Shown here: one piece after another, positions 42,101 to 53,225 of the stretch
How positions within the stretch are numbered: the stretch's first letter is position 1
How the letters are laid out: every line of letters begins with the position of its first letter
Assembly: GCA_028583605.1 (NCBI GenBank)
Contig: CM053332.1
Coordinates: 22,057,178-22,121,177 of the forward strand
Origin: Dastarcus helophoroides
Lineage: Eukaryota > Arthropoda > Insecta > Coleoptera > Bothrideridae
DNA length: 64,000 bases
Reading direction: 5' to 3'
Notes under the pieces: generated by a model
Database searches by the model: none
The model's input: the letters and a program-made list of their open reading frames with translations, nothing else
Told to the model about the DNA's origin: nothing
Made by a program: the position numbers and the translations under genes

Positions 42101-45100
42101 TCAAAATATTAAAGAAAAAGTAAAAATAAAAAACTTTATTTTAAAAATTTCAGAAAAAACGTTGAACATCGAGAAGGAAGTCGAATTTTGGAAGTAAATT
42201 CCAAATTTAAAGAAAAAAAGTTTTGAAAAAACAACGTTTGAAAGAAAGTCAAACTTTCTAGAAAAGAAGTCAAAATTATGATGAAAGAAGTCGAAATGTT
42301 GACCCCATTTTAAGAAATTTTAGTGAAGCGAATGTTAAAAAAACAGAAAAATATTAGGGTAAAGTCAAAATTCGGAAAAAGCCGAAATTGTTAAGCAAAA
42401 GGTCATCAAACGTTTTATCTTAAAAAATCAAAAAAATAGTGGAATGTTGAGGAAAAATGTCAAAAATCGAGAGAAGAATGTCGAAATTGTGAAAAAAGTA
42501 TTCAAAACTCATACAATTAAAAAAAACGTTTAAAGGAAAGTCAAAATTTCTAGAAAAAAGTCAACATTTTGAAGAAAAAGTCAAAATTTTGAAGAAAAAG
42601 TCAAAATTTTAAGCAAAAGCTAATAAAAAACTTTATCTTAAAAATATCAGAAAAAAAGTGAGCAAAAAAGTTGAACATCGAGAAGGAAGTCGAAATTTTG
42701 GAAATAAATTCCAAATTTAGAGAAAAAAAAGTTTTGAAAAAACAATGTTTGAAAGAAAGTCAACATTTCTAGAAAAGAAGTCAAAATTTTGATGAAAGAA
42801 GTCGAAATGTTGACCCCATTTTAAAAAATTCAGTGAAACGAATGTTAAAAAAGCAGAAAAATATTAAGTTAAAGTCGAAATTCTGGAAAAAAGTCGAAAA
42901 TCTGGAAAAAATTTGAAATTCGCGAAAAAATTTGAAATTTTAAGAAAAAACTCGACACTTTAAACAGAGATCGAAATTTGAAGAAGAAACTTAATTTTGT
43001 TATAAAACGTTTAGAGAGAAGTCAAAATTGTAATGAAAAAGATGAAAATTTTGAACAAAAGCTAATCAAATTTGTTTAAAAAAATTGTTGAGAATCGAAT
43101 ATTGAGGGAAAAGTCGAAATTTTGGGAAAAAATTGGAAATTTCAAGACAAAACTAAAATGTTGAAAAAACAACATTTACAAGAAAGTCAGTATTTCTGGA
43201 GGATTAAAATTTCGATGAAAGAAGTTAAAATTTTGATTAAAAGTTCGTTTTAAAAAATGTTTATTTAAACAACTTCTGAGAAACGATACAATGTTGAAGA
43301 AAAAGCAAAATATTTGAACAAAGACGCAAATTTTTAAAAAAAGTGGTCACTTTGAAAAAGCTGAAAAAACAGTTAAAATTCTGGAAATGGAAATTAAAAA
43401 AAATGCAACTTTTCAAAAACAGAATTTTCAAAAAAGGTCGAATTTTTTAATTTTTTAAGTAAAAGTCCAGTTCATTACATAAAAGTCAAGAAAAAGTCGA
43501 AATTTGGGTGGAAATGTTGAGAACAACTTGGGAATTTTGATATGAAAATTGAACTTTGAAGAAGAAACCTAATTTTGTTGTAAAACGTTTAGAGAGAAGT
43601 CAAAATTTTAATCAAAAGCTAATAAAAAAGTTTATTTAAAAAGATTTTAGGGAAAATGTTAACCAAAAGCTAATAAAAAAGTTTATTTAAAAAGATTTTA
43701 GAGAAACGAATATTGAGGACAAAGTAGAATATCAGGGAAAAGTCGAAATTTTGGGAATATCGAAACAAAATCAAAATTTTGGGAACATCGAAACAAAGTC
43801 GAAATTTTGGGAACATCGAAATAAAATCGAAATTTTGGAAGAAAATTAAAACGTAAAGAAAAATCGTATGCTTTTTAAAAAAACGTTTAAAAGACGATTA
43901 ACATTTCTAGAAAAAAAATCAAAATTTTAATGAAAATGGTCGACATTTCAAACAAAGCTCATAAAAACGTTTATTTACAAAAAAAAATCAGAAAAAAAGG
44001 GGAATGTTGAAGGAAAAGGTAACAAATCTAAAAGAAAGTCGAAATTTTGGAAATAAATTCGAAGTTTAACAAAAAAAACCTAAAATTGTTAAAAAACGTT
44101 TAGAAGTAAGACAAATTTCTAAAAAGAAGACAATATTTTGATCAAAAAAGTCAAAATTTTGATGAAAAATCATACGATTTTTAAAAACGTTTGAAAGACA
44201 TTTCTAGAAAATAAAATCAAAATGTTGATAAAAATGGTCGAAATTTCAAGCAAAGCTCATAAAAGCGTTTATTTCCAAAAATGAGAAAAAAAAGTGGAAT
44301 GTTGAAGGAAGAGGTAACAAATCTAAAAGAAAGTCGATATTTTGGAAATGAATTCGAAATTTAACGAAAAATCCTAAGATTGTTAAAAAACGTTTAGAGG
44401 AGACAAAATTTCTAAAAAGAAGACAATATTTTGGTCAAAAAAGTCAAAATTTTGATAAAAAATCGTATGATTTTTAAAAAACGTTTGGAAGACAGTCAAC
44501 ATTTCTAGAAAATAAAACAAAATTTTGATGAAAATGGTCGAAATTTCAAGCAAAGCTCATAAAAGCGTTTATTTCCAAAAATGAGAAAAAAAAGTGGAAT
44601 GTTGAAGAAAAATGTAACAAATCTATAAGAAAGTCGAAATTTTGGGAATAAGTTCGAAATTTAACGAAAAAACCTAAGATTGGTAAAAAACGTTTAGAGG
44701 AGACAAAATTTCTAAAAAGAAGACAATATTTTGATCAAAAAAGTTAAAATTTTGATGAAAAATCGTATGACTTTTAAAAAACGTTTGGAAGACAGTCAAC
44801 ATTTCTAGAAAAAAAATCAAAATTTTGCTGAAAATGGTCGAAATTTTAAACAAAGCTCATAAAAACGTTTATTTACAACAAAAAAATCAGAAAAAAGTGG
44901 AATGTTGAAGAAAAAGGTAACAAATCTAAAAGAAAGTCGAAATTTTGGAAATAAATTCGAAATCTAACGAAAAAACCTAAAATTGTTAAAAAACGTTTAG
45001 AGGAAAGACAAAATTTCTAAAAGGAAGACGATATTTTGATCAAAAAAGTCAAAATTTTGATGAAAAAGGTCAAAATGGTAGACAAAAGCTATTAAAGAGT

Positions 45101-45480
45101 TTGTTTAAAAAAAAATCAAATAAAAGGTGAAATGTTGAGAAAAAATGTCGAAAATAGAGAGAAGAAAGTCCAATTTTTGAAAAAAACAATTCAAAACTTA
45201 AAGAAAAATTATACATACAATTTTCAAAAAACCGTTTAAAAGAAAGTCAAGATCTCTAGAAAAAAGTCAAAATTTTGTTGAAAATAGTCGAAATTTTAAG
45301 TAAAGCTTGTAAAAGAGTTTATCTAAAAAAATAAATAGAAAAAAAGGTGGAATGTTAAGGAAAGATGTCGAAAATCGAGAGAAGAAAGTCCAAGGTTTGA
45401 AAAGAAAATTCAAAACTTAGAGAAAAATCGCACAATTTAAAAAAGTTTAAAGGAAAGTCAAAATCTCTAGAATCTAGAGA
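36141..45480 (+). repeat. 9.3-kb diverged A-rich satellite (~200-240-bp units)
   Basis: Units contain GTGGAATGTTGAGGAAAAAT, GTCGAAAATCGAGAAGAAAG, AAAAACGTTTAGAGAAAAG, TTTCTAGAAAAAAGTCAAAA and AGCAAAAGCTCATCAAA in that order, with a typical step of 200-230 bp. Larger duplications are visible: a ~1.1-kb block near 37170 repeated near 38290, a ~460-bp block with GTTGACCCCATTTTAA at 41838, 42299 and about 42810, and ~290-bp units at 44150-45090. The family is related to the 30.3-33.3 kb block. No gene is seen. Confidence 0.88.
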
Positions 45481-45576
45481 TTCAGATAATATAGAGTCTA
45501 GATGACCTGAAATAAATACGAAATACATTTTGTGAAATTTATTTAACTTGAAATCGCCCCAAATCCAACAATACAG

Positions 45577-46003
45577 ATGATAAAATTCGATATCTCCGTA
45601 GATGTGACAAAGACGGCGCAGATATTAGGGATGATATTTGCGCTGATAGGCATTGTTTACAAAATCACGTATTGTAACGGCGATAGGGAAGTTTGTAGGG
45701 CGACCGGGAGAATCACGGATGCGAAATCGCACGGAGCCTTTGGGTGGGAGAGAACGTCCCGGTCGTATGGTCATTGACTCTGGGTGGATTGCTCCTGTTA
45801 CGGCACACTGCCCTATTTCTCTGACCCGACCTCGCTCAGGACTCCGCCGTTGCCGGCTTTCGACGTTCGTCCCTTCGCAACTTAAATCTGCAAGACCCGC
45901 GCAAACTGGGGCCACCGTTGCCAAGAGGCTCCGAACGGGCCCAAATCGGGGAAAACCTGGCGCATCACGCAGAAATGGGAGCTCAACAAGCTTTGTTAGA
46001 TAG
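45577..46003 (+). other. GC-rich island with a short open frame of unknown identity
   Basis: After the satellite ends, a GC-rich block appears. On the + strand, ATG at 45577 directly follows ATACAG, which could be a splice acceptor, and opens a 66-codon frame. It has a hydrophobic segment (AQILGMIFALIGIVYKITY), but past about residue 35 the reading looks off-frame. Overlapping frames on both strands are Arg-rich and unlikely to be real. It could be the start of a small membrane protein with frame damage, or a promoter region. I do not recognise it. Confidence 0.3.
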
Positions 46004-47340
46004 TTAAGGGTCCGAACTCAAATTGTTATGATGTTGGTACACACTTATTTGGGAGCAAAGGAAAATTCAGTGCAGTATTATTGAATATTTATAGCTTTGC
46101 CGTTTGTTGTCAATTTTGAGCACTCTAAATCCTAAGCTGACGGCATACTTACACAGATTCTTTTTTTGTTCTCTTAATTGCACTTTCATTGAAATTTCCC
46201 ATCGAACTTTCAAGGTAAAAAGATTCAGATTTTTAAATTTGATGCCAAATTTCAAGGAAACCAAATTTCGAATTTGAATTCTCAATCTTTCTTGTCCGAG
46301 CTCTCTATATATGCTACGCCACTGTTAATCATGAGCAAAAAAGTACTCCCTTAAGCAGAACAGGAGCCTAGCAATAGATTTTATTCAATTATGCTCTCGA
46401 AGTTAGCCCAAGGATAGAAATGGATACGATACTCATTTTTTTAATAAAGGTACAAAAGGATTATCCTTAGATAATTACATAATCAAAAACCTTGTCCACA
46501 AAGCTACATTTGATCATTTTTTGCGTTTAATCTACGTTACAGCATTGTTGCTGTCTACGTAGTTCAACTACCCTAATGAAAATGTAATCGTTACAACTTT
46601 CGTTGTCATTTTGAGCACTAAACCCCTAAGAAGATGAAATAAATTGAATTTGTTGCAAGTACTCGCATTGTCTAAATAATTTGTCGCCATCATCCGCCAG
46701 CATTTAAACAACATTCACGAAGTACAAAGTTCCAAGGCAGAAATATTTTTTACGGTAGCAATAATTGCAAATCCTAGTTTACGACGGCCGAAGTGATGAA
46801 TTCATCCTAATTGAAAGGTGCGAATTTTCGTGTTATAATTACATCAAGGGAAAACAGGCTGCCGGAGTAAATTTTTTCCAATAAAGGCAGTTTTCGACGA
46901 ACCGCCTTCTTTGCTGCAATTTTTAGCAGAAAAGATTGTTTTAACTCACGTATTTTGTTTCCGTGAATACATCAAACTATTGAATAATTTAATTGTAAAT
47001 TAATGTTATCTAGTTACAATTATTTGTTTTAATATATTTAAATATATAATGAATTAAGCAAGTAGTAAATTAATTCAATTTTATAATGTTCTTAATTTAA
47101 ATTTATAAAACGAAGAAATGTACTTTATATAAAAATTTATAAATCGAAAAAATAAATTAAGTACAAAACTCGCTGTCCTTTTATTTCATATTTTGTTTTC
47201 TAGTTTTCAAATTTTATTAAACTTTCTTTAAAAGCTCTTTAAATGAGGTAGAAGCTAATAGCCGTTCTAACTATTTAAATTTCCAGTGCAAATTAATTAA
47301 CAAATAACTTGAAATATGTTTTTTTGGAAAATTATCAAAT
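46004..47340. other. AT-rich intergenic DNA
   Basis: Unique-looking AT-rich sequence, with very high A+T at 46940-47160. No coding frame, RNA gene or tandem repeat is supported. Confidence 0.55.
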
Positions 47341-48440
47341 TGGACATCTATCGTAGAGTAGCCAAAGCTAGTTGTTAAAATTTAAAAGGTAACAACAATC
47401 ACATAGGAAGTACAAAAGAACTTTTTTAAAACCCTTTTCAATTTTGTTTGTGCGTCTTATAGCAAAAGCATTAAAATGACAGCAATAAATAGTTGTTATT
47501 TAAACTTTCACTTTAAATTAACTATCAAATAATTCAAAATATCTTATCTGCAAAAAAATATTACTTTAGACATCTATTGGTGAGTAGTCAAAGCTAGCTG
47601 TCAAAATTTTAATGGAACTGTAATAGCTTGGAAGATATAAAAGAATTCTTTTTTTTTTATTATTAAGTCGCAACGAAAGTAATATTAAATGTAAATTACA
47701 AAGACTAGTCATTGCTGTTAAAATATATACTGCAAATTAAATATTAAAGTTCAAATTATTTCTTCTGAGACAAATATCTAAATAGACATCTAGCGGCAGG
47801 TAGCTTAAACTATAATTTTAAATTTAAAAAAAACTGCTAGAGCATAAAAAATATTAAAGAATTACTTCGTTTTAAACCTATAAAAAATACTTTAAAGTAC
47901 TAGCAAAAAGCAGTTGTTGTATTTAATTTAGTTTAAATTGCAAATAAAGTACCAAATAATTTAAATTAACTTTTCTAAGGCAAAAATAAAATTAGACATC
48001 TATTGTTGAGTAGTTAAAGCTAGCTGTCAAAATCTTAATGAAACTGTAATAGCTTAGAAGATATAAAAGAATTCTTTTTTTTTATTTTTAAGTCATAACG
48101 AAAGTAATATTAAATGTAAATTACAAAGACTAGTCATTGCTGTTGAAATATACACTGCAATATTAAATATTAAAGTTCAAATTATCTCTTCCGAGACAAA
48201 TATCTAAATAGACATCTAGCGGTAGGTAGCTTAAACTATAATTTTGAATTTCAAGAAAACTGCTACAGCATAAAAAATATTAAGAATTACTTCGTTTTAA
48301 ACTATAAAAAATGCTTCAACGCACTAGCAAAAAACGGTTGTCGTATTTAGTTTAGTGTTTATTGCAAATAAAGTACTAAATAATTTAAATTAATTTTTCT
48401 GGGGCAAGTATAAAATTAGACATCTATTGGTGAGTAGGCC
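47340..48440 (+). repeat. Six degenerate ~215-bp tandem units marked by GACATCTA
   Basis: The marker GACATCTA followed by GCGG/TTGG and AGTAGC occurs at 47343, 47567, 47790, 47994, 48211 and 48419. Alternating units are most alike: 47567-47990 and 47994-48415 are about 85-90% identical over ~425 bp by eye. Shared words include AAGCTAGCTGTCAAAAT, AGATATAAAAGAATTC and GCAAATAAAGTAC. The array ends about 300 bases before the C5-epimerase coding start. Confidence 0.75.
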
Positions 48441-48481
48441 AAAACCAGCTCCTACTAATTTTAATAGAAACAGCTTGACAT

Positions 48482-48493
48482 TGACAGCTGTCA
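48482..48493. promoter_or_regulatory. Palindrome TGACAGCTGTCA upstream of the C5-epimerase gene
   Basis: A perfect 12-base palindrome lies about 200 bases before the presumed first intron. A near-identical TGACAGATGTCA (59100-59111) lies about 110 bases from the VPS54 start codon. It may be a promoter element; function is inferred only from position. Confidence 0.35.
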
Positions 48494-48549
48494 TTATATT
48501 GTTTATTAACATTTTATTGATACACGATCCATACACATCTTAAATTACC

Positions 48550-48689
48550 AAATAATCATGTAAATCTTCGGTGTCGCCATGGGTCAGTGATGATATTCGG
48601 CTAAATTCGCAACACCACTTTAACTAATGCACAAGGTGCAGCCGAATTGTGGCTCGCTGCCAAGCCAAAAACTTTTCCACAATTCCAAG
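48550..48689 (+). promoter_or_regulatory. C5-epimerase 5' UTR exon (approximate start)
   Basis: The stretch rises in GC content and ends in a donor (TTCCAAG/GTACTC). A 51-bp intron (48690-48740) follows, with a T-rich acceptor AATTTTCTAG. The 5' end is not defined by sequence. Confidence 0.45.
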
Positions 48690-48764
48690 GTACTCGCTTC
48701 GTTTATTTTAATAGTTGACCGCATACGTTCAATTTTCTAGGATCCACCTCTGTTTTTCTTTATC

Positions 48765-49591
48765 ATGCGCTTAAACGTAAAAGTGGCACTGCTATTTGTG
48801 ATAATCATAGGCTTAGTAACAATCACAACATTATGGTCAATATGCGGCAGCAATAGATTACAGTAGAAGCCCCTACGGTAACCACGATTTGTATAAATCA
48901 GGAGATGTATTAGGTGCTGAGGAATTAGATTGTGATATTAACGGTGAATACGTAATAGGTTGTCGTAAGGAAGGAGACGAGGTTTACATCCCGTTCTCGT
49001 TCTTGCATAAATATTTTGAAGTCTACGGGAAACTGGAAACCTTCGACGGCATCGAGAGGTTCGAATGGTCGCACAGCTACAGTAGGGTGTATCATCCCAA
49101 AGGGAAATATGACCCACGTGGGGTTTTCATGTATTTTGAAAATTACAACGTCGAGGTCAGAGAGCGTGTTAAGTGCGTTAGCGCCGTCGAAGGGGTCCCA
49201 GTTTCGACCCAGTGGGAGAGTCGAGGGTACTTCTACCCCACGCAGATAGCCCAAGTTCGGGCTGGCGCACTACAGCAAGAATTTAACCGAACCTGAACCC
49301 AGGAGGAAGATAATCGAGAACGCCGATAGGGAAGATCGCCAAATGGGTGGTGCCGAGCGCTTCAAAAGCTGAAAGGGTGCTCGAGGGTGGAAACGGCGTG
49401 TTGAAATTTACAACTAGCGATCAGTTTTCTGATAGTGTTCAGTTGAAATGGAGCACGTTTTGGATTTTGTAATGAGCATCGATATAATGTTAGGGGCGAA
49501 CAGCAGCTTTACCGTGGTGTTACAAAATAGGGAAAACAAGGACAACTATAATTTACACTATATTTCGTCCGAGATTCTAATTACTGCGCAG
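48765..49591 (+). CDS. Hsepi: C5-epimerase coding exon 1 (anchor and first half, four indels)
   Basis: Signal anchor, then frame shifts: an extra base after CGSNRLQ, an extra base after PTQIAQ (reading should continue as [12 protein letters not shown]), another just ahead of [16 protein letters not shown], and a missing base after SVQLK. The exon then reads through [19 protein letters not shown] to the donor GTAAGT. Residue identity is normal on both sides of each break. Confidence 0.8.
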
Positions 49592-51215
49592 GTAAGTGCT
49601 GTCATCGAAATTGCTCTTAAAACGTAATTTTTTTTACTCTGCTTTATTCCAAATCTCAACTTTATTCTCAAAATTTGACTTTTTATTTTAAAATTGGGAT
49701 TTATGAAATTTGTACCTTTTCAGGGAATGTTTTTTAAGGTTCTTTTTCTGAATTTCGCTATTTTTTCACTTCAGTTCAGTTTTTTTAACCAGACTTCCTC
49801 AAAATTCGCCTTTTTGGTTAACATTTTTATTGTAAAAAAATTCAGAGAAATATTTGGAAAGTTTGGGAAAATTATTTTTTATATTTCAACTTTTTTTATC
49901 GAAACTGACGAAGACGAACTTCTCCAAATTCAGTTTTTTTTTAAATTTCGACTATCTTCTCGAAATATCAACTGTTTTGTCAGACTTGAACTTTTACTGG
50001 AAATTTCGTTTTTTCGAAAACTCCACTTTTCGCCTTTTTTTTAATCTCGTGAAATTACCAATTTGGACCAAACACCGTGTGTTTCAGAAAAAGTAGAAAT
50101 TTCACATTTAAGGTCGAAATTTCAATATTAAAACGTTGTAAATTACCAAATTTTAAATTATTTGATCAGCTTTCAAAATCAATAAACTTCTGTTTGGGTA
50201 AATTGCGAATAGTACAATGATCGATATCACTTATTATCTAGTGAATACTGAATATCAACGATTATTATTCTGATGAATCACTGTCGGTCCATTTTTTTCA
50301 GGATAACAACATATACCACGGAATTGGCACCACCCAAAAATGGAAAACGATAACGCGAGATCTCATAGTCGACCTACAAAAAGGTCTAGGCTTCCTCGAA
50401 AAAGACAAATCCAAAAATAAAATACCCAGATCGAAGCTAAAAATAATCAGCATCAATTTGCACGGTTCTGGGGCCATCGACAATTTAACCTTGTCGTCAT
50501 CGGAACACATTCAACAATTCTACAACGCGGCCGAATGGTTTGTTAAAAACCAAGACCCGTTGACAGGCGGGTGGCCTATTCCAGTAAGACGACATCTGGC
50601 GGCAGGTAAATCGGGACGTTTCCGCTAGTAATAGTTACAAATTCCAGTATTGTAGGTTTTCACGATTTGGATCCCGGTTGGTTATCCGCCATGGGCCAAG
50701 GGCACGCATTATCAGTATTATCGAGAGCTTACTACCACTCGGGGGGTGAAGCTCAATATCTTAAAGCAGCTTTAGCCGGTCTGAAACCGTTCAGGGTGTC
50801 TAGTTTGAAGGGTGGGGTCCTGACTTCGTTTTTGAACAAGTACCACTGGTACGAGGAGTATCCAACGCGGCCACCATCGTTCGTACTTAACGGTTTTATA
50901 TACTCGCTTCTCGGATTGTACGACTTAATGACGATTGCGCCCGATGGGCAGGCGCAAGAGGCTGAATTTCTGTTCAAGAGGGGTATGGTTTCGCTTAAAA
51001 ACATGCTTCCGTTGTACGACATGGGGAGCGTGACTTCTTACGATTTGAGGCACTTTACTTTGGGGATAGCGCCCAATTTGGCGAGATGGGACTATCACGC
51101 CACTCACGTCAATCAACTGTTATTACTTAGCACGATAGAGAACGAGCCTTTGTTTGCGCAAACCGCCGAAAGGTGGATTGGTTATATGAACGGTAAAAGG
51201 GCAGCTCATAATTAA
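48765..51215 (+). CDS. Hsepi: D-glucuronyl C5-epimerase (whole gene, frame breaks in first coding exon)
   Basis: Coding exons are 48741-49591 (ATG at 48765), 50302-50605 and 50656-51215, with GT/AG borders. The enzyme converts D-glucuronic to L-iduronic acid in heparan sulfate in the Golgi lumen. The N-terminus is a type II membrane anchor ([20 protein letters not shown]). The lumenal body starts at [13 protein letters not shown]. Family blocks include [16 protein letters not shown], the EEYPT-containing block with [35 protein letters not shown], and the usual C-terminus ending in HN. The first coding exon needs four one-base corrections to read through (near 48862, 49255, 49343 and 49449). 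The net change restores a whole number of codons, about 562, close to the vertebrate length after allowing for a shorter stem. The last two exons are intact. I read the breaks as assembly indels, though a recent pseudogene is possible. Confidence 0.85.
49592..50301 (+). other. C5-epimerase intron 2
   Basis: AT-rich, phase-0 intron with donor GTAAGT and acceptor ATTTTTTTCAG. It holds T-rich repeat-like words but no recognisable element. Open frames at 49694-50096 have no conserved content. Confidence 0.7.
50302..50605 (+). CDS. Hsepi: C5-epimerase coding exon 2
   Basis: Intact 101 codons plus one base. The exon begins [20 protein letters not shown] and runs through the block containing AEWFVKNQD and GGWPIPV. 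The donor is GCAG/GTAAAT. Confidence 0.85.
50656..51215 (+). CDS. Hsepi: C5-epimerase coding exon 3 (C-terminal catalytic part)
   Basis: The acceptor TATTGTAG restores the codon for Gly, giving [20 protein letters not shown]. It contains the strongly conserved YEEYPT and [18 protein letters not shown] blocks. In vertebrate enzymes the Glu and Tyr of the first block are implicated in catalysis. It ends at TAA (51213-51215). The 50-base intron before it is typical of insects. Confidence 0.88.
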
Positions 51216-51900
51216 GTTTGTTGATTGAATTTTGCGATGTGAAAATTGTTTACAGCTTCAGCTCTCGTGCTGAAATCTTCCTGATAAGACTGATTTATTG
51301 GCTTTTTACTTGATATTTATTTTTGTTAATTTTTGAATTATTTTCTAACAATAACAACGTTTAAATTTAAAGTTATGTTAACAGTATACATGACTCATGA
51401 AAAACAAACGTATTACGTGAGCACCAAATATGAGTCCCAAAATTTATTAATGCACACAGATAATTGAAAATGAGGTTTAAAAATAGAAAAACATATTTTG
51501 ACTAAAACGAAAACGTTGAGTATGATAACGAAGGCTTCCACGGCCAGAGTCAGTACAGGATATACTTCTTCTGGGATTGGACCATGTCAAAGAAAGTGTT
51601 CACACACACTTTTAGTAGTTCTTTGACACGGTCCATCCCGGAAGAAGAAAACGTTGAGATTCTTTTGCATAAATTAGAAATTTGTAGTATTTTCTCAGAA
51701 TTCCAGATTTAAACTTAACATATTATTTTTTATTTCAAATTTTAATTCAAAAGAGGAAAGTTTAAGTTTACAGAAAAGGTCTAAATTTTAAATAAAAAGA
51801 AACTGAAATAAAAGTTAATTTAGAAAAAAATCAGGCAATTTAGGAACACTTTGGATTTTGAATTTGGGAAAAATTGATAAATATTAAGTTTAAGCTCTAA
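51216..51900. other. 3' flank of the C5-epimerase gene
   Basis: AT-rich, without a canonical AATAAA in the first 200 bases. It contains the hairpin listed at 51565-51647. No other gene is seen. Confidence 0.5.
51565..51647. mobile_element. Hairpin/foldback sequence with 29-30-bp arms
   Basis: The left arm CTTCTTCTGGGATTGGACCA, TGTCAAAGAA (51565-51594) pairs with TTCTTTGACACGGTCC, ATCCCGGAAGAAG (51619-51647) with about three differences. A short loop carries ACACACAC. Its size and structure fit a small MITE or foldback remnant; target duplications are not clear. Confidence 0.5.
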
Positions 51901-51919
51901 AAATTCGAGAATATTAATG

Positions 51920-52345
51920 AAAAAAATCGTAATTTTAAGAAAAAAATCCTAAAGTTTAGAAAAAATTCGAAATTTTAGGAAAAAAGTCTAATTTTAAAAA
52001 AAATCGAAATTTTAGGAAAAAATTCGAAATTTTAGGAAAAAATTCGAAATTTTAGGAAAAACTTCGAAATTTTAAGAAAAAAGTCTAAATTTTCAAAAAA
52101 AATCGAAATTTTAGGAAAAAATTCGAAATTTTAGGAAAAAACTCGAAATTTTAGGAAAAACTTCAAAATTTTAAGAAAAAAGTCTAAATTTAAAAAAAAA
52201 TCGAAATTTTAGGAAAAAATTCGAAATTTTAGGAAAAAATTCGAAATTTTAGGAAAAACTTCGAAATTTTAGGAAAAAATTCGAATTTGCAGGAAAAAAT
52301 TCGAATTGTCAGGAAAATATTCGAATTGTCAGGAAAATAGTTGTA
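51920..52345 (+). repeat. Tandem 20-bp repeat GGAAAAAATTCGAAATTTTA
   Basis: About fifteen to twenty variable copies alternate AATTCG, CTTCG and AGTCT at the junction. A - strand open frame over it (52229-52471) is a by-product. Confidence 0.8.
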
Positions 52346-53050
52346 ATTTGAGTAAAAAGGTCCAAATTTTTTGAAAAATTTTAAGCTAAACCGAAAGTTT
52401 TGATACAAAGAGTCGATTTCCAGAAAAAACTCACAATTTCGAGCAAGGTCAAAATAAGTTGTGTATTTCAAGTTGGGAGTCGCAAAAAATTGTAAAAATG
52501 GGACTAATTTAAATTTAATTTTATTTACTCCAAATTAATTCCTCGTAGCGCAAAATCGTTGAAACTCGATGCCCAATCGAGAATACAAAATCAGTATTGA
52601 ACTAAATTTGTGATGTGTTAAGTTGTAGTATTACAAAAGCCAACGCTATTGCCAATTTTGGCCCAAAATTTGAAAGCAATTTTCACATTTTTTTAACTTG
52701 CCAATGTAAGGACCAACAATCCAAGTTGATTTGTGTAGAGTTTATTTTTGTTATATTGTATTAATTTCGTTCGATTTCCCTCCACTGTAGCGGGTATTTG
52801 ATTTATTGTCTTTTCTAAAGATTATTAGTTAATTTTAAGATTATAATTAGTATTGAAAATGGATGTATGCACTGCAAGAGAAATTGATACGTACTTCCTA
52901 GAGCACGATAGTTTTATATGTAAGAGTTTATCGATAATTTATTTGTAATCTTATACGTATTGCAGCTAATTTTTAACAACAAAACTAATTGCAGCTAATT
53001 TTTAACAACAAAACTGATAATGGCGCCTGAGTTGATCATTTATTACATAA
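52346..53050. other. AT-rich intergenic DNA with a 28-bp tandem duplication
   Basis: No gene is seen. A segment containing TTGCAGCTAATTTTTAACA and ACAAAACT is repeated directly at about 52963-53018, immediately before the foldback copy. Confidence 0.55.
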
Positions 53051-53225
53051 ATTGAAATATAAATCTTGTCCCCTGAAACCAAGAAAGTATCTCTGAAGAT
53101 GATAGCTTGGCTGTCGAAAGGTGTTAGAGCAAACTTTGTTGAGTTTTTTTTAGCTTTCTTGGTTTCAGAGGACAAGATTTGTATTTCAATTTTTGAAGAT
53201 AACCAAGGACCAGTCCGTTCCACCA
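53051..53225 (+). mobile_element. Foldback element copy with central hammerhead-like motif
   Basis: Left arm TTGAAATATAAATCTTGTCC, CCTGAAACCAAGAAAG; centre with the motif; then a complete right arm (TTTCTTGGTTTCAGAGGACA, AGATTTGTATTTCAATTTTT, GATAACCAAGGACCAG) ending TCCGTTCCACCA. It shows the element in its simplest form: two inverted arms with one + strand motif between them. Confidence 0.78.
53089..53130 (+). ncRNA. Hammerhead-like motif, stem III altered
   Basis: ATCT, CTGAAGA (53093-53099), T, GATAGC/TTG/GCTGTC, GAAA, GGTG, TT, AGAGC. Both core boxes and stem II are intact. Stem III palindrome CGCG has changed to GGTG. TCT and AGA can pair for stem I. Confidence 0.42.

Noticed and set aside
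49694..50096. Open frames in the C5-epimerase intron
   Set aside because: Phe-rich, T-rich composition only, and the flanking exons join perfectly across it.
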